NCBI RefSeq assembly: GCF_023022965.1
Contig: NZ_CP095462.1
Coordinates: forward strand, 2,956,001 to 3,020,000
DNA: 64,000 bases
Origin: Ectobacillus sp. JY-23
GTDB lineage: Bacteria; Bacillota; Bacilli; Bacillales; Bacillaceae_G
Reading direction: 5' to 3'
Shown here: positions 27,892 through 36,212 of the stretch, in pieces
Layout: each line of letters starts with the position of its first letter
Numbering within the stretch: the first letter of the stretch is position 1
Notes under the pieces: model-generated
Databases searched by the model: none
What the model saw: the letters and a program-made list of their open reading frames with translations, nothing else
What the model was told of the DNA's origin: nothing
Translations under genes and position numbers: made by a program

Positions 27892-28080
27892 ACCACAGCA
27901 CAAAATCTTTCTTTTGCAGTTAGAAGAGAAGATTGTATCCTATGATTGAGTGAATACGAAAAGCAGGCAGATTCACCGCTAAAAATATTGTATGAGCTGA
28001 GGGGCGATTTACGCTGGATTCTTGCTAGAGGCTTTCTCATTAATTGGAGATGTATCTGATTACACTTACAACACTAAAAT
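27892..28080. other. Intergenic stretch, possibly a worn coding fragment
   Basis: A short stretch in one plus frame reads like protein (LYELRGDLRWILARGFLINW, near 27990-28055) but has no start and stops at once. Otherwise nothing is seen. Confidence 0.3.
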
Positions 28081-28120
28081 AATAAACAGGGTGCCCATGT
28101 AGAGGGGTACCCTGTTTATT
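28081..28120 (+). terminator. Long terminator-like hairpin after ugtP
   Basis: 16-bp arms 28081-28096 and 28105-28120 with one G-U pair; the T-run is short. Confidence 0.7.
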
Positions 28121-28157
28121 TGAACGTATAGTCGAAATATTAACAATAAAGTCCACA

Positions 28158-28284
28158 TCATCCACAGCATGAGGCGTTATATCCACAACCTATCTCATCT
28201 TACATCACAAATAACCTGTTGATATAATTGAACTTTCTAAAAGTTATACACAATTTCAAAAAGATGTGGAAAAAGTTATACACA
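28158..28284 (+). promoter_or_regulatory. Cluster of DnaA-box-like sites
   Basis: Two perfect TTATACACA boxes (28244-28252, 28276-28284; consensus TTATNCACA) and two one-mismatch boxes (TCATCCACA 28158-28166, ATATCCACA 28179-28187), all in one orientation. The two perfect sites are 32 bp apart, about three helix turns. Confidence 0.6.
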
Positions 28285-28311
28285 AAAAACCCCGAAAGTG
28301 GGGTTTTTGTG
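28281..28311. terminator. Terminator of the yfhE gene
   Basis: ACCCC-GAAAGT-GGGGT with A- and T-runs; serves the minus-strand yfhE gene and overlaps the last DnaA box. Confidence 0.8.
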
Positions 28312-28434
28312 TTAATAAATGCCGCCGGGCTTAAATCCTGCTGCCCGATCTGCTTTTTTAAACTCTTTTTGATAGAGAACTTCTTGTGCTGCAGATAGTT
28401 TTCCTCTGGATTTCTCGCGTTTTTTCTTATCCAT
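28312..28434 (-). CDS. yfhE: YfhE-like small protein
   Basis: A 40-residue basic protein beginning MDKKKREKSRGKLSAAQEVL and ending FKKADRAAGFKPGGIY, with AGAGGTG upstream. Length, composition and position next to yfhF-recX match B. subtilis YfhE. Function is unknown. Confidence 0.8.
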   Translation of the reverse strand: MDKKKREKSRGKLSAAQEVLYQKEFKKADRAAGFKPGGIY

Positions 28435-28499
28435 TTCGTTTCACCTCTGGCATCAGAATTATTACATAGTTTTTCCAATGAAAGAGGGAACTATACGTT

Positions 28500-29060
28500 T
28501 TATGCTTCTTTTAATTGGTGAATTGTTTCGTGGATACCACCTTCACGTAATGTGTGAAGTGTGTATAAATCTTTAGAGATTTCATATAAATTATAGACAT
28601 CGCCTTGTGCATTAATCTGATTATAAACAGATGGTCTCGTTTCATTGGCCAATGTGACATAGGGCAACTTTTCCGCAGCCTTAATAGACCTTACATTATG
28701 TTTACGAATACGCATAAAAATAGTATCAATGCCAAGCTCGTAAAAAACCTCATGGAAAAAAGCGTCTTTAGCGGGCTTGTTATATCCTTGACCGTGATAA
28801 GGCTTGCCTAGCCATGTACCAAGAAACCCAGCATTATCTTCCACGTCAAATAAAGTAATGGTACCTATTGCATTACCCCATTCGTCCAAAATGGTACGGG
28901 AAATGAGTTCTCCTCGCTCTTCGGCTTCAATCGTTTGCTTTGTTAAGAATAGAAATTCTTCATAAGAATATGCTTTTTGACGCACAAAGGGGAAGACATC
29001 CGGATGCGCCATCAATTCATATAGAACATGACATTCTTGTAGGTCGCGTTTTTTTAACAT
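28500..29060 (-). CDS. GNAT-family N-acetyltransferase (RimJ/RimL type)
   Basis: The start is the ATG preceded by GAGGAGGATG; upstream in-frame codons lie before this site. The 186-residue protein has the Acetyltransf_3 pattern: GTITLFDVEDNAGFLGTWLG, then the acetyl-CoA loop region GQGYNKPAKDAFFHEVF, and IFMRIRKHNVRSIKAAEKLP. The target amine is unknown. The leader is unusually structured and includes a tRNA-like part. Confidence 0.85.
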   Translation of the reverse strand: MLKKRDLQECHVLYELMAHPDVFPFVRQKAYSYEEFLFLTKQTIEAEERGELISRTILDEWGNAIGTITLFDVEDNAGFLGTWLGKPYHGQGYNKPAKDAFFHEVFYELGIDTIFMRIRKHNVRSIKAAEKLPYVTLANETRPSVYNQINAQGDVYNLYEISKDLYTLHTLREGGIHETIHQLKEA

Positions 29061-29069
29061 TCTACATCC

Positions 29070-29152
29070 TCCTCGCATGAGGGCAGAATGCTGGCAAAGC
29101 AAACCCACCCTCGAAATTTTTTAATAGAGCTCACAAAAAATTTCGGGGTGGG
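29070..29152 (-). promoter_or_regulatory. Switching leader structures before the GNAT gene
   Basis: A long hairpin pairs 29104-29122 with 29135-29152 (18 pairs, one bulge). The arm GAGGGTGGG can pair instead with the downstream TGCCCTC, which in turn is complementary to the ribosome-binding site GAGGAGG. The upstream arm CCCAC is also the 3' side of a tRNA-like T arm. These pairings exclude one another, as in a regulatory leader. Confidence 0.55.
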
Positions 29153-29207
29153 AATCGAACCCACTAGAACCAGTCTTGCTGGTGGCGCACCATTTGCCTT
29201 CCCCATC
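29141..29207 (-). ncRNA. tRNA-like (pseudo-tRNA) segment in the GNAT leader
   Basis: In order on the minus strand: D-arm-like GGC-AAATGGTGC-GCC, an anticodon-arm-like stem ACCAG-CAAGA-CTGGT (29183-29169), and a canonical T arm GTGGG-TTCGATT-CCCAC (29164-29148). The acceptor stem is poor (GGG/CCC plus one pair) and the second loop is too short, so it is not a functional tRNA. A conserved pseudo-tRNA is known from B. cereus; whether this is related needs alignment. Confidence 0.5.
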
Positions 29208-29304
29208 GGTCAATTTGAAATATTAGAACACGATACAAATTGATCATGGTTTCATTCATTTATATTCGTATGATACTTCATCTGATTAAAAAAAGAAACT
29301 AGTT

Positions 29305-30432
29305 TTATTTATTTTTTTTGTAAATAATTTTTCCATCTATCATTGTCAAAATGGGCTTTGCCAAGTAGTGGAAAGGATGGTGTGTCCACAGTACCAAATC
29401 AGCATCTTTTCCTATTTCTATACTACCAATCCGATGGGAAAGCTTTAAATTTTTAGCAGGGTTAATAGTAATCCCTTCTAGTGCGGTTTGTTCATCCAAA
29501 CCTTCTCTGACAGCCAAAGCTGCGCAAACATTTAAATATTGAATAGGTGTATAGGGATGATCGGTGGTAATGGAGACTTCTATACCGTGATTCACAAGCG
29601 TTTCATATGTTTTCCATGTTTTATTTTTTAATTCTATTTTTGATTTTCTTGTTAAAGTAGGGCCGACGCATACTTGTAGATTGCGGCCCTCTAACTCATC
29701 CGCTATTAAATGCCCTTCTGTACAGTGCTCAATGCGTAAATCCAAATCAAATTCATCAGCAAGGCGCACAGCAGATAAGATATCATCGGCTCGATGCGCA
29801 TGAATACGTACGGGAATCTCTCTATTTAAAGCTTGGATAAGCGGTCTCATTCTAAAATCGGCGGCACTACCATATTGCTGTGCAGTATATAATGCCTCTC
29901 TCAGCATACCCATAATCCCCATCCGCGTAATGGACTCTTTGTTCCCATGGCTGTGGATGCGTTTTGGGTTCTCGCCCAGCGCCATTTTTAAGCCGGCAGG
30001 TTCTTGAATAATCATGGCATCTACACTTTTCCCTGCTGTTTTTAAAACACATGTTGTACCGCCAATTACATTTTGACTGCCAGGCATGACGTGTGCTGTT
30101 GTAATGCCGCTTTGAATTGCATCTTGAAAAGCAATGTCCAGTGCGTGAATACCGTCCATTGAACGAATATGAGGCGTCAGTACCTCAGCCGTTTCATTGG
30201 CATCATTTCCTGCCCAGCCGGTTCCTTCATCATATAGACCAAGATGTGTATGAACATCAATAAAGCCTGGAAACAAATATAAACCTCTTGCATCAATAAT
30301 CTTTATATGTTCCGAGGCAACGATAGAAGGAGCTATTTCTACTATTTTTCCTTGATGTACCAATACATCTCCTTGAAATTTAGGTGATGTGATTGGATAA
30401 ATGGTCGCGTACTTGAATAGAATCTTCATCAT
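29305..30432 (-). CDS. Metal-dependent amidohydrolase
   Basis: The 375-residue protein has the two-part amidohydrolase layout: a small beta domain at both ends and a TIM barrel with HTH (His61/His63), histidines in VRIHAHRADD and RIEHCTEGH, and an aspartate in TTDHPYTP. The C-terminus IGSIEIGKDADLVLWTHHP is typical of imidazolonepropionase-like and related hydrolases. The substrate is unknown. It lies 6 bp after yfhF and is probably cotranscribed. Confidence 0.88.
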   Translation of the reverse strand: MMKILFKYATIYPITSPKFQGDVLVHQGKIVEIAPSIVASEHIKIIDARGLYLFPGFIDVHTHLGLYDEGTGWAGNDANETAEVLTPHIRSMDGIHALDIAFQDAIQSGITTAHVMPGSQNVIGGTTCVLKTAGKSVDAMIIQEPAGLKMALGENPKRIHSHGNKESITRMGIMGMLREALYTAQQYGSAADFRMRPLIQALNREIPVRIHAHRADDILSAVRLADEFDLDLRIEHCTEGHLIADELEGRNLQVCVGPTLTRKSKIELKNKTWKTYETLVNHGIEVSITTDHPYTPIQYLNVCAALAVREGLDEQTALEGITINPAKNLKLSHRIGSIEIGKDADLVLWTHHPFHYLAKPILTMIDGKIIYKKNK

Positions 30433-30438
30433 AAACCC

Positions 30439-31326
30439 CTAACTCAAAAGTGTTGATAGTGCAATTTCTAAATCCTTGTATGTGTGCGTATAGCCATGTT
30501 GTATTACTTTTTTCGGAAGCGCCTTTTGACCCTCCAGAACAAGTATGCTCATTTCACCGAGTGCCAGTTTTACAGCGAAAGCGGGGGCTGGTAACCAATG
30601 CGGTTTATGCATTGTTTTAGCGATAGTTTTACCGAACTCTTCCATTGTTACCGGATGGGGAGAGGTGATGTTAACAGGGCCTGATATATCCTGGTAATCC
30701 AAGCAAAAGGAAATCATATTTGTGACATCTTCTATATGCACCCAGGATAGCCATTGCTTACCAGACCCTACTGTGCCTCCCGCGAATAAACGATAAGGGA
30801 GAATCATCTTAGGCAAAGCACCTCCTCCACCAAGGACGATACCAAAGCGAGCTAGCACAGTGCGCATTCCTAAGTCTTCTGCCTTTTTTGCTTCTTGTTC
30901 CCACAGCTTTACAGTCGTTGCCAAGAAATCATCACCAGGTTCATCAAGCTCGGTGAATGTTTGTGTCAAAGAAGTTCCATAATAGCCAACGGCACTGGCA
31001 TTTATGAAAATTTTGGGACGTTTCGAAAGAGAAGCAAGTTGCCGAAGTATGCCTTGCGTAGTAGAGAGACGGCTGTTGAGAATTTGTTGCTTTTTTGTTT
31101 CAGTCCAGCGCCCGCTATTTAGCGATTCGCCTGCCAGGTTAATGACTGCATCGACTGCGGGGAGTGGAAATGTGTCGTCTGCTGCATTCCACCTGACATA
31201 AGTAATTCCATCGTGTGCTGTTCTATTCGATCTGGTAAGTACAGATACAGTATGCCCCTTACTGATAAGATGAGTGGCAAGGGCCTGACCAATAAAACCA
31301 GTACCTCCTGAGATGGCAATTTTCAT
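30439..31326 (-). CDS. yfhF: Epimerase-like protein YfhF (TIGR01777 family)
   Basis: The 295-residue extended SDR has the NAD(P) loop GGTGFIGQ (8-15), INLAGE, SAVGYYG at the active-site strand, and a C-terminal DUF1731-type end. It matches YfhF/SulA-like epimerases; the substrate is unknown. Position beside recX is as in B. subtilis. An amidohydrolase follows in the same operon, unlike in B. subtilis. Confidence 0.9.
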   Translation of the reverse strand: MKIAISGGTGFIGQALATHLISKGHTVSVLTRSNRTAHDGITYVRWNAADDTFPLPAVDAVINLAGESLNSGRWTETKKQQILNSRLSTTQGILRQLASLSKRPKIFINASAVGYYGTSLTQTFTELDEPGDDFLATTVKLWEQEAKKAEDLGMRTVLARFGIVLGGGGALPKMILPYRLFAGGTVGSGKQWLSWVHIEDVTNMISFCLDYQDISGPVNITSPHPVTMEEFGKTIAKTMHKPHWLPAPAFAVKLALGEMSILVLEGQKALPKKVIQHGYTHTYKDLEIALSTLLS

Positions 31327-31488
31327 GAAACATTCCTCCTTATTATGTATATGAAATGAAAAGAATTTTGAGATGCGTTACAATGGGTTTATAAATAAAA
31401 AACTTTCCTTCTCTATGGCGCATGTAACAGACTGGAAAGCAGCTTTTATACTGTTGCCACTGTAAACTTTTATACAGCGGGGTGAAAT

Positions 31489-32292
31489 ATGGGTATTATT
31501 ACGAAAATTCAAGCGCAAAAGCAAATGAAGGAGCGCTATAACATTTATTTAGATGATGGTACAGGTGAGCGATATGCTTTTAGTGTGGACGAGCATACCC
31601 TCATTAAACACGGGCTCCGCAAGGATATGGAAATTGATGAGCTTGCACTTGGTGAGATTATATATGATGAAGAAATTCGTAAGGCTTATTTACATGCTGT
31701 TTCTTATTTATCTTATCAAATGCGTACGGCATACGAAGTAATGGAGCAACTTCGTAAAAAAGAGGTTGGTGAAGTTGCGATTCGTGAAGTGATCTCTAAT
31801 CTCAAAAAAGACGGTTATATTAATGACCGTGAGTATGCGATGGCATACGTTCGGACACAAAGTAATGTGTCTAAAAAAGGGCCCGAATTAATTTCACGCG
31901 AGCTGGTGGCAAAAGGCATTTCTAAAGATATGATTACAATTAGTTTACATGAATATCCTGTGCACAGGCAAATTGAAAACGCTATAGAGTGGTGTGAAAA
32001 AAAGGGACGAACTTATCGTAATTTATCTCAGCTGCAAATAAAGAAAAAGCTAGAAGAGCTGCTTATCCGAAAAGGATACTCGCCGTCTATTATTGCAGAA
32101 GCAACTGTAGCAATTACATTGGACGATGACGATAATGAAGTTGTTTTATATCAGGCCCGTAAATATCATGAAAAGTATAAGAAGCATGATAAGTATACGT
32201 ACGTAATGAAAATGAAGCAAAGCCTGTATCGTAAGGGATTTAGTATAAATACAATTGAACGAGCAATTGATCAATTGGCTGAGGAAGAGTGA
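31489..32292 (+). CDS. recX: Recombination regulator RecX
   Basis: The 267-residue protein has the Bacillus-length RecX layout with three-helix repeats (SYLSYQMRTAYEVMEQL; DGYINDREYAMAYVRTQ; LYRKGFSINTIERAIDQL). RecX binds RecA and modulates filament length. It starts at ATG after GGGGTG and is followed at 13 bp by yfhH, as in B. subtilis. Confidence 0.93.
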   Translation: MGIITKIQAQKQMKERYNIYLDDGTGERYAFSVDEHTLIKHGLRKDMEIDELALGEIIYDEEIRKAYLHAVSYLSYQMRTAYEVMEQLRKKEVGEVAIREVISNLKKDGYINDREYAMAYVRTQSNVSKKGPELISRELVAKGISKDMITISLHEYPVHRQIENAIEWCEKKGRTYRNLSQLQIKKKLEELLIRKGYSPSIIAEATVAITLDDDDNEVVLYQARKYHEKYKKHDKYTYVMKMKQSLYRKGFSINTIERAIDQLAEEE

Positions 32293-32305
32293 AGGAGGAG
32301 TATAT

Positions 32306-32620
32306 ATGCAAAAGAGATATAGTGAAATGACATCAATGGAATTGCAGCGTGAAATCGGAATTTTGAAAGAGAAAGCTATCAAAGCAGAACAAATGGGTAT
32401 GTCTAATGAATATGAAGTGTTGGTACGGAAAATGGCAATGGCCAAAGCATATATGATAGATATTAATCAGTTTGCAATTGGAAAAACCTATGAACTAACA
32501 GAAGAACCTGGAGTTTTCTTTACCATTACTTACTTTAACGGCGTATTTGCATGGGGACATAAGGGAAATGATACAGAAGAGATTGGAATTCCTATTTCAC
32601 TTTTACGCTTGCCTGAATAA
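32306..32620 (+). CDS. yfhH: YfhH family protein (DUF1811)
   Basis: ATG 32306 has GAAGGAGGAG upstream; the longer frame overlapping recX is not needed. The 104-residue protein has a helical N-terminus (SMELQREIGILKEKAIKAE) and a beta-rich C-terminus (FTITYFNGVFAWGHK) typical of YfhH. Function is unknown; it follows recX in many Bacillaceae. Confidence 0.9.
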   Translation: MQKRYSEMTSMELQREIGILKEKAIKAEQMGMSNEYEVLVRKMAMAKAYMIDINQFAIGKTYELTEEPGVFFTITYFNGVFAWGHKGNDTEEIGIPISLLRLPE

Positions 32621-32664
32621 TCGTAGGAAATACCGAAGAAGGAATACTTCTCCGGTATGATTAA

Positions 32665-32817
32665 TTAAAAGCGGTGCGCTTTTGCGTTACTTTTTAAAAT
32701 AATGGTGTTTTGTGTTTCTTGCGTTTGTCCATTTACTTGTGATTTCTGACGCTTAGGACGGGTCCATGTATGGCTGAACTTTGCAGAACGGGAATCCAAA
32801 TGATTACGGTAGCTCAT
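32665..32817 (-). CDS. YpzG-like small protein
   Basis: A 50-residue basic protein beginning MSYRNHLDSRSAKFSHTW and ending with IILKSNAKAHRF; rich in Asn, Gln, Arg and Lys. It matches the YpzG family, which is sporulation-linked. The same frame stays open upstream, but that part overlaps sspK in another frame. Confidence 0.78.
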   Translation of the reverse strand: MSYRNHLDSRSAKFSHTWTRPKRQKSQVNGQTQETQNTIILKSNAKAHRF

Positions 32818-32845
32818 CTTTGTCACCTCACGCGTAATTGTAAAT

Positions 32846-33004
32846 TTATACTTCTTCTTGATTCGCAGCGCGCATGCGCTCTTGCGGATGAGTATTAATT
32901 GTACCGTTTGGTCGCTTAGATGCAAAGCGAGCCTTTGCTTTTGGTTGACCGTCGATTTTACTATTGTTCCGTTTTTCTGAATACGCTTCTGTTCCTTTGC
33001 CCAA
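32846..33004 (-). CDS. sspK: Small acid-soluble spore protein K
   Basis: A 52-residue frame with a TTG start 8 nt after AAGGGG. The C-terminal half ([20 protein letters not shown]) is the SspK hallmark. It is a minor DNA-associated or core spore protein made in the forespore. It lies between yfhH and yfhJ as in B. subtilis. An imperfect TGATACT/AGTATCA dyad lies just upstream (33030-33048). Confidence 0.85.
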   Translation of the reverse strand: MGKGTEAYSEKRNNSKIDGQPKAKARFASKRPNGTINTHPQERMRAANQEEV

Positions 33005-33121
33005 GAGGAAAACCCCTTCCACGCGAATTTGATACTACTCGAGTATCACTTATAGAATGTGTTAGGACGGACTTTGCTATGTAAGAAGAAGGACTTTAAA
33101 ATTTACCAAGGAGTGAATAAC

Positions 33122-33388
33122 ATGAATGATATATATGAGAAGCTGACACATGTACTGCTGGAGAAAAATGCAAATCTTTCATATGCGCAGGCACGTGCAT
33201 GGGTTGAGTTATTGTGGGAAGATACTGAGGCAACATATGCTAAAAGCGGCCGTTATAACGGGCTAGAAATGACAGAAAGGCTGGTAAATACATGGATTCA
33301 AAATCATGGTGCACAACTGCATCTTGTACAGTCCAAAAATCCACGGTTTCAGGAACTACTCAATAGAGACGATTATCTTAAACATTAA
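33122..33388 (+). CDS. yfhJ: YfhJ family protein (WVELL domain)
   Basis: The start has AAGGAG upstream. The 88-residue protein includes ARAWVELLWEDTEATYAKSG, the motif that names the WVELL family. Small, acidic and cytosolic; function unknown. Synteny with sspK and yfhP supports the name. Confidence 0.9.
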   Translation: MNDIYEKLTHVLLEKNANLSYAQARAWVELLWEDTEATYAKSGRYNGLEMTERLVNTWIQNHGAQLHLVQSKNPRFQELLNRDDYLKH

Positions 33389-33411
33389 ACCCTTGCTTAG
33401 CAAGGGTTTTA
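33387..33411. terminator. Bidirectional terminator between yfhJ and yfhP
   Basis: AAACCCTTG-CTTAG-CAAGGGTTT; overlaps the stop codon of yfhJ. Confidence 0.85.
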
Positions 33412-34389
33412 ATTTGGAACAAGCTGTAATTTTTTGCGAAGCTTTTCTTCGCTAAAAATCCATCCGGTATAAGAGCTCACAACCTGTAAATGTTTATTCA
33501 GCTGTACAATGGCTACAAATGGATAATAATCTTTACTTCTGTAACGTAAATCAATAAAGCGTACCTCGTAATGGTCATCAAATTCAAATAAATCCCAACG
33601 ATATACAGGTGAAAACGATAAAAATGCTGAAATATTTTGATCTTTTAGAGCAGCATGTATCACTGGATTATCAGGTAATGGTATTCGTTCAAATTTGTCA
33701 TGGGTAAGAATGTTGCCGCGATGAAAACGAGCTACGTAAAAGAATTTATCCGTAACAATGGCTAAATGGTAGTGATAAAAGCGATATGTGGGAGAAATAA
33801 TAACTTGCTCTACATTTGCAAATTTCTTCTTTACTACGCTGTGTACATTTTGTCTCATTACAATGCGACCGATATAATACAAAATGGTCACTGCATAAGC
33901 AAAAAGCGCTGTATATCCTTTATTGGCTCCTATAGCAATAAGTGCTACTCCTAAAGCGTGGATAGAAAAAATAACAGCATCAAATGTATTAATTACACCT
34001 AAAGCAACCCATTTTTTTGTAAATGGACGTAATGCTTGTGTGCCGTAGGCATTAAAGATATCAACAAATACGTGTAAAAACACGGCAATAAAGGACCAAA
34101 GTAACAAATGCCAGTAGGGGGAAGATGGAAATATAAAATGAGAAAACCAGGTTACAAGCAGGGTCCATAATAGCACGGCTGGAATGGAATGGGTAATTCC
34201 TCTATGGTTACGGATATATTTGGCGTTGTTCTGTAGTTTTAATACAGTGTCAACATCCGGAATATTAGAGCCGACAATGGCGGCAAGCATGACAGCTTGC
34301 GGGCCCATATTACTTTGCGCAATAGTAGGATCAAGTGTGGCTAACCCGCCCAGTGTAATTCCCATAACTAAGTGAGTTGCTGTATCCAT
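33409..34389 (-). CDS. yfhP: Membrane-bound metal-dependent hydrolase YfhP
   Basis: The 326-residue protein of the YdjM/LexA-binding DUF457 family has the N-terminal MDTATHLVMGITLGG, GSNIPDVDTV and NHRGITHSIPAV with the conserved His/Asp residues, and four or five transmembrane segments (up to about residue 185). The C-terminal third is soluble and beta-rich. B. subtilis YfhP is implicated in sporulation/competence gene control; the reaction is not known. Confidence 0.9.
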   Translation of the reverse strand: MDTATHLVMGITLGGLATLDPTIAQSNMGPQAVMLAAIVGSNIPDVDTVLKLQNNAKYIRNHRGITHSIPAVLLWTLLVTWFSHFIFPSSPYWHLLLWSFIAVFLHVFVDIFNAYGTQALRPFTKKWVALGVINTFDAVIFSIHALGVALIAIGANKGYTALFAYAVTILYYIGRIVMRQNVHSVVKKKFANVEQVIISPTYRFYHYHLAIVTDKFFYVARFHRGNILTHDKFERIPLPDNPVIHAALKDQNISAFLSFSPVYRWDLFEFDDHYEVRFIDLRYRSKDYYPFVAIVQLNKHLQVVSSYTGWIFSEEKLRKKLQLVPN

Positions 34390-34431
34390 AACAAAACCTC
34401 CTTGGCGCGCTTTTTTTTTTACTGTATCGTG

Positions 34432-34464
34432 TTATAGGCAAGCGGGCAAATGATTTGCCTATAA
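34432..34464. promoter_or_regulatory. Nested dyads in the yfhP-mutY divergent promoter region
   Basis: TTATAGGCAA (34432-34441) is inverted as TTGCCTATAA (34455-34464); the perfect palindrome GGCAAAT-G-ATTTGCC (34445-34459) shares its right arm. A TATAAT overlaps the right end. Candidate operator for both genes. Confidence 0.45.
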
Positions 34465-34611
34465 TTTCCGCATTCGAAACAGTTCGCGCTTTAATAAGTT
34501 TTCTTTATAATAATGATTATGCACATAATAGCTAAGATTCATTTTCATTGCTGGTAAAATTACATATCGAGCTAAGAATATGCGCTCGGTTATTTTATTA
34601 GGAGGTTCAAT

Positions 34612-35703
34612 TTGAAGATACACCTAGATATTTTACAAGGATTTAACGCACAAGAATTTCAACGAGATCTAATTGAATGGTTTGAACAAGAACAGCGCGA
34701 TTTACCTTGGCGCGTAAATAAAGACCCGTATCGCGTTTGGGTGTCTGAGATTATGCTGCAACAGACACGTGTAGAGGCAGTTAAGCCTTACTATAAAAAT
34801 TTTATGGAAAAATTTCCGACCTTAACTGATTTAGCTGATGCAGATGAAGATGAGGTACTGAAGGCCTGGGAAGGACTTGGATATTATTCTCGTGCTCGTA
34901 ATTTACAGACTGCAGTGCGCGAGGTAAGAGATACGTACGGTGGAGTCGTGCCGAATACACCGGAAGAAATAGGGAAATTAAAAGGTGTTGGCCCGTATAC
35001 GAAAGGTGCGATTTTAAGCATTGCTTACGATATACCAGAGCCGGCCGTAGATGGAAATGTAATGCGTGTTATGTCACGAATCTTATCCATATGGGAAGAT
35101 ATTGCGAAACCTAAAACAAGACAACTGTTTGAAGATGTCATAAGGCAGGTAATTTCTCATGATAATCCTTCCTTCTTTAATCAGGGATTAATGGAATTGG
35201 GTGCTTTAATTTGTATTCCTAAAAACCCATCTTGTTTACTGTGTCCTGTTCGTCAGCATTGCCGAGCTTTTCATGAGGGGGTACAAAAAGAGCTACCTGT
35301 AAAAAGCAAGGCAAAGGAGCCAAAGCTAGTTCCAATCGTGGCTGGTGTGTTTCGTACACCAAATGGTAAGTATGTAGTAAATAAGCGACCAAGTACAGGC
35401 TTGCTAGCAAATATGTGGGAATTTCCTAATGTGGAAGTAAAGGAAGGTATTACAAATCATAAGCAACAATTAATGTATCATATGAAGGAGCAATTTGATT
35501 TGCATGTTGAAGTGGGAGAGTATACATTAAACATTCAACATGGATTTACACATCGTACTTGGGATATTTTTGTATTTGAAGGTATGGTGCAACAAGAAGT
35601 GATAGAAACCGAAACACTAAAAGTCATGTCGCGCGAAGAAATGGAGGAGCGAACGTTTTCAAGATCACATCAAAAAATATATGAAGCATGTACAAAAAAG
35701 TGA
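34612..35703 (+). CDS. mutY: A/G-specific adenine DNA glycosylase
   Basis: TTG start after AGGAGG. The 363-residue enzyme has the HhH-GPD fold with catalytic Glu46 ([10 protein letters not shown]), the hairpin [12 protein letters not shown], catalytic Asp147 (AVDGNVMRV) and a [4Fe-4S] cluster Cys201-x6-Cys208-x2-Cys211-x5-Cys217. The C-terminal NUDIX-like domain recognises 8-oxoG. It removes adenine mispaired with 8-oxoG. Confidence 0.96.
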   Translation: MKIHLDILQGFNAQEFQRDLIEWFEQEQRDLPWRVNKDPYRVWVSEIMLQQTRVEAVKPYYKNFMEKFPTLTDLADADEDEVLKAWEGLGYYSRARNLQTAVREVRDTYGGVVPNTPEEIGKLKGVGPYTKGAILSIAYDIPEPAVDGNVMRVMSRILSIWEDIAKPKTRQLFEDVIRQVISHDNPSFFNQGLMELGALICIPKNPSCLLCPVRQHCRAFHEGVQKELPVKSKAKEPKLVPIVAGVFRTPNGKYVVNKRPSTGLLANMWEFPNVEVKEGITNHKQQLMYHMKEQFDLHVEVGEYTLNIQHGFTHRTWDIFVFEGMVQQEVIETETLKVMSREEMEERTFSRSHQKIYEACTKK

Positions 35704-35725
35704 GACGAATGCCTCACTTTTTTGT
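35695..35725 (+). terminator. Terminator of mutY
   Basis: AAAAAAGTGAG and CTCACTTTTTT with an 8-nt loop; includes the stop codon. Confidence 0.9.
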
Positions 35726-35728
35726 TTT

Positions 35729-35812
35729 GGCTATATTAAAACCTGATATCGATAATGAGCATTTGTTGATTGAATTGGTGAGACTTCTGCGGAAAAGCGA
35801 GTACCTATAACT
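35729..35812 (+). repeat. Decayed copy of the dispersed Bacillus repeat
   Basis: Contains the head (TTGGCTATATTAAAACCTGAT) and the body fragments GAGACTTCTGCGG and AAAGCGAGTACCT directly joined; compared with the copy at 59671 the GC-rich middle is missing. Confidence 0.55.
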
Positions 35813-35817
35813 AACAG

Positions 35818-36042
35818 TTAATCATAGATAACATGTGTGCCGTGTGTCCAATCTGCCTCTGCACGTTTCATACCGCCTCTTTGCTCTATCTCCTTTATAA
35901 TTTCCTTATAGATTGTTTGTCCTTCTGCGTTTAAATAAGGCATCATTTGCTGAAGAGAATGATGAAAATATGCCAGCTCTTCTTTTTTCCACTCTGATTT
36001 GGATATCATAGACAGTTCTGCCATATCACGACCAACATACAT
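35818..36042 (-). CDS. yfhS: YfhS family protein
   Basis: A 74-residue acidic protein (MYVGRDMAELSMISKSEWKK...) with a helix-rich centre. Length and position between mutY and sspE match B. subtilis YfhS, which is sporulation-expressed with unknown function. Confidence 0.8.
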   Translation of the reverse strand: MYVGRDMAELSMISKSEWKKEELAYFHHSLQQMMPYLNAEGQTIYKEIIKEIEQRGGMKRAEADWTHGTHVIYD

Positions 36043-36212
36043 ATAAATCCCCCTTGCTTTAATAATGATTGTACATATTTTTTACCAACTTGCATTTCTA
36101 TAGTCTCAATCAAGATTTATTTTATATGCAATTTTCACCGTATTTTTTTATCTTTTTTTACGGATATTTAAAAAAGTGATTGGTTACATTATCTTTTGTG
36201 GAGGTGATAATG

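Noticed and set aside
28200..28478. 92-residue minus-strand frame
   Set aside because: It overlaps yfhE in another frame and crosses a terminator and DnaA boxes.
29070..29207. T-box leader for the GNAT gene
   Set aside because: The AGGGTGG stretch is followed by GTTTGC rather than ACCGCG, there is no specifier loop, and the downstream gene is not amino-acid related.
29141..29207. Functional tRNA gene
   Set aside because: The acceptor stem has only about four pairs, the anticodon-like loop has five bases and there is no CCA.
36180..36212. Upstream extension of sspE
   Set aside because: It would place the strong GGAGGTG site inside the coding region and gives an N-terminus unlike gamma SASPs.
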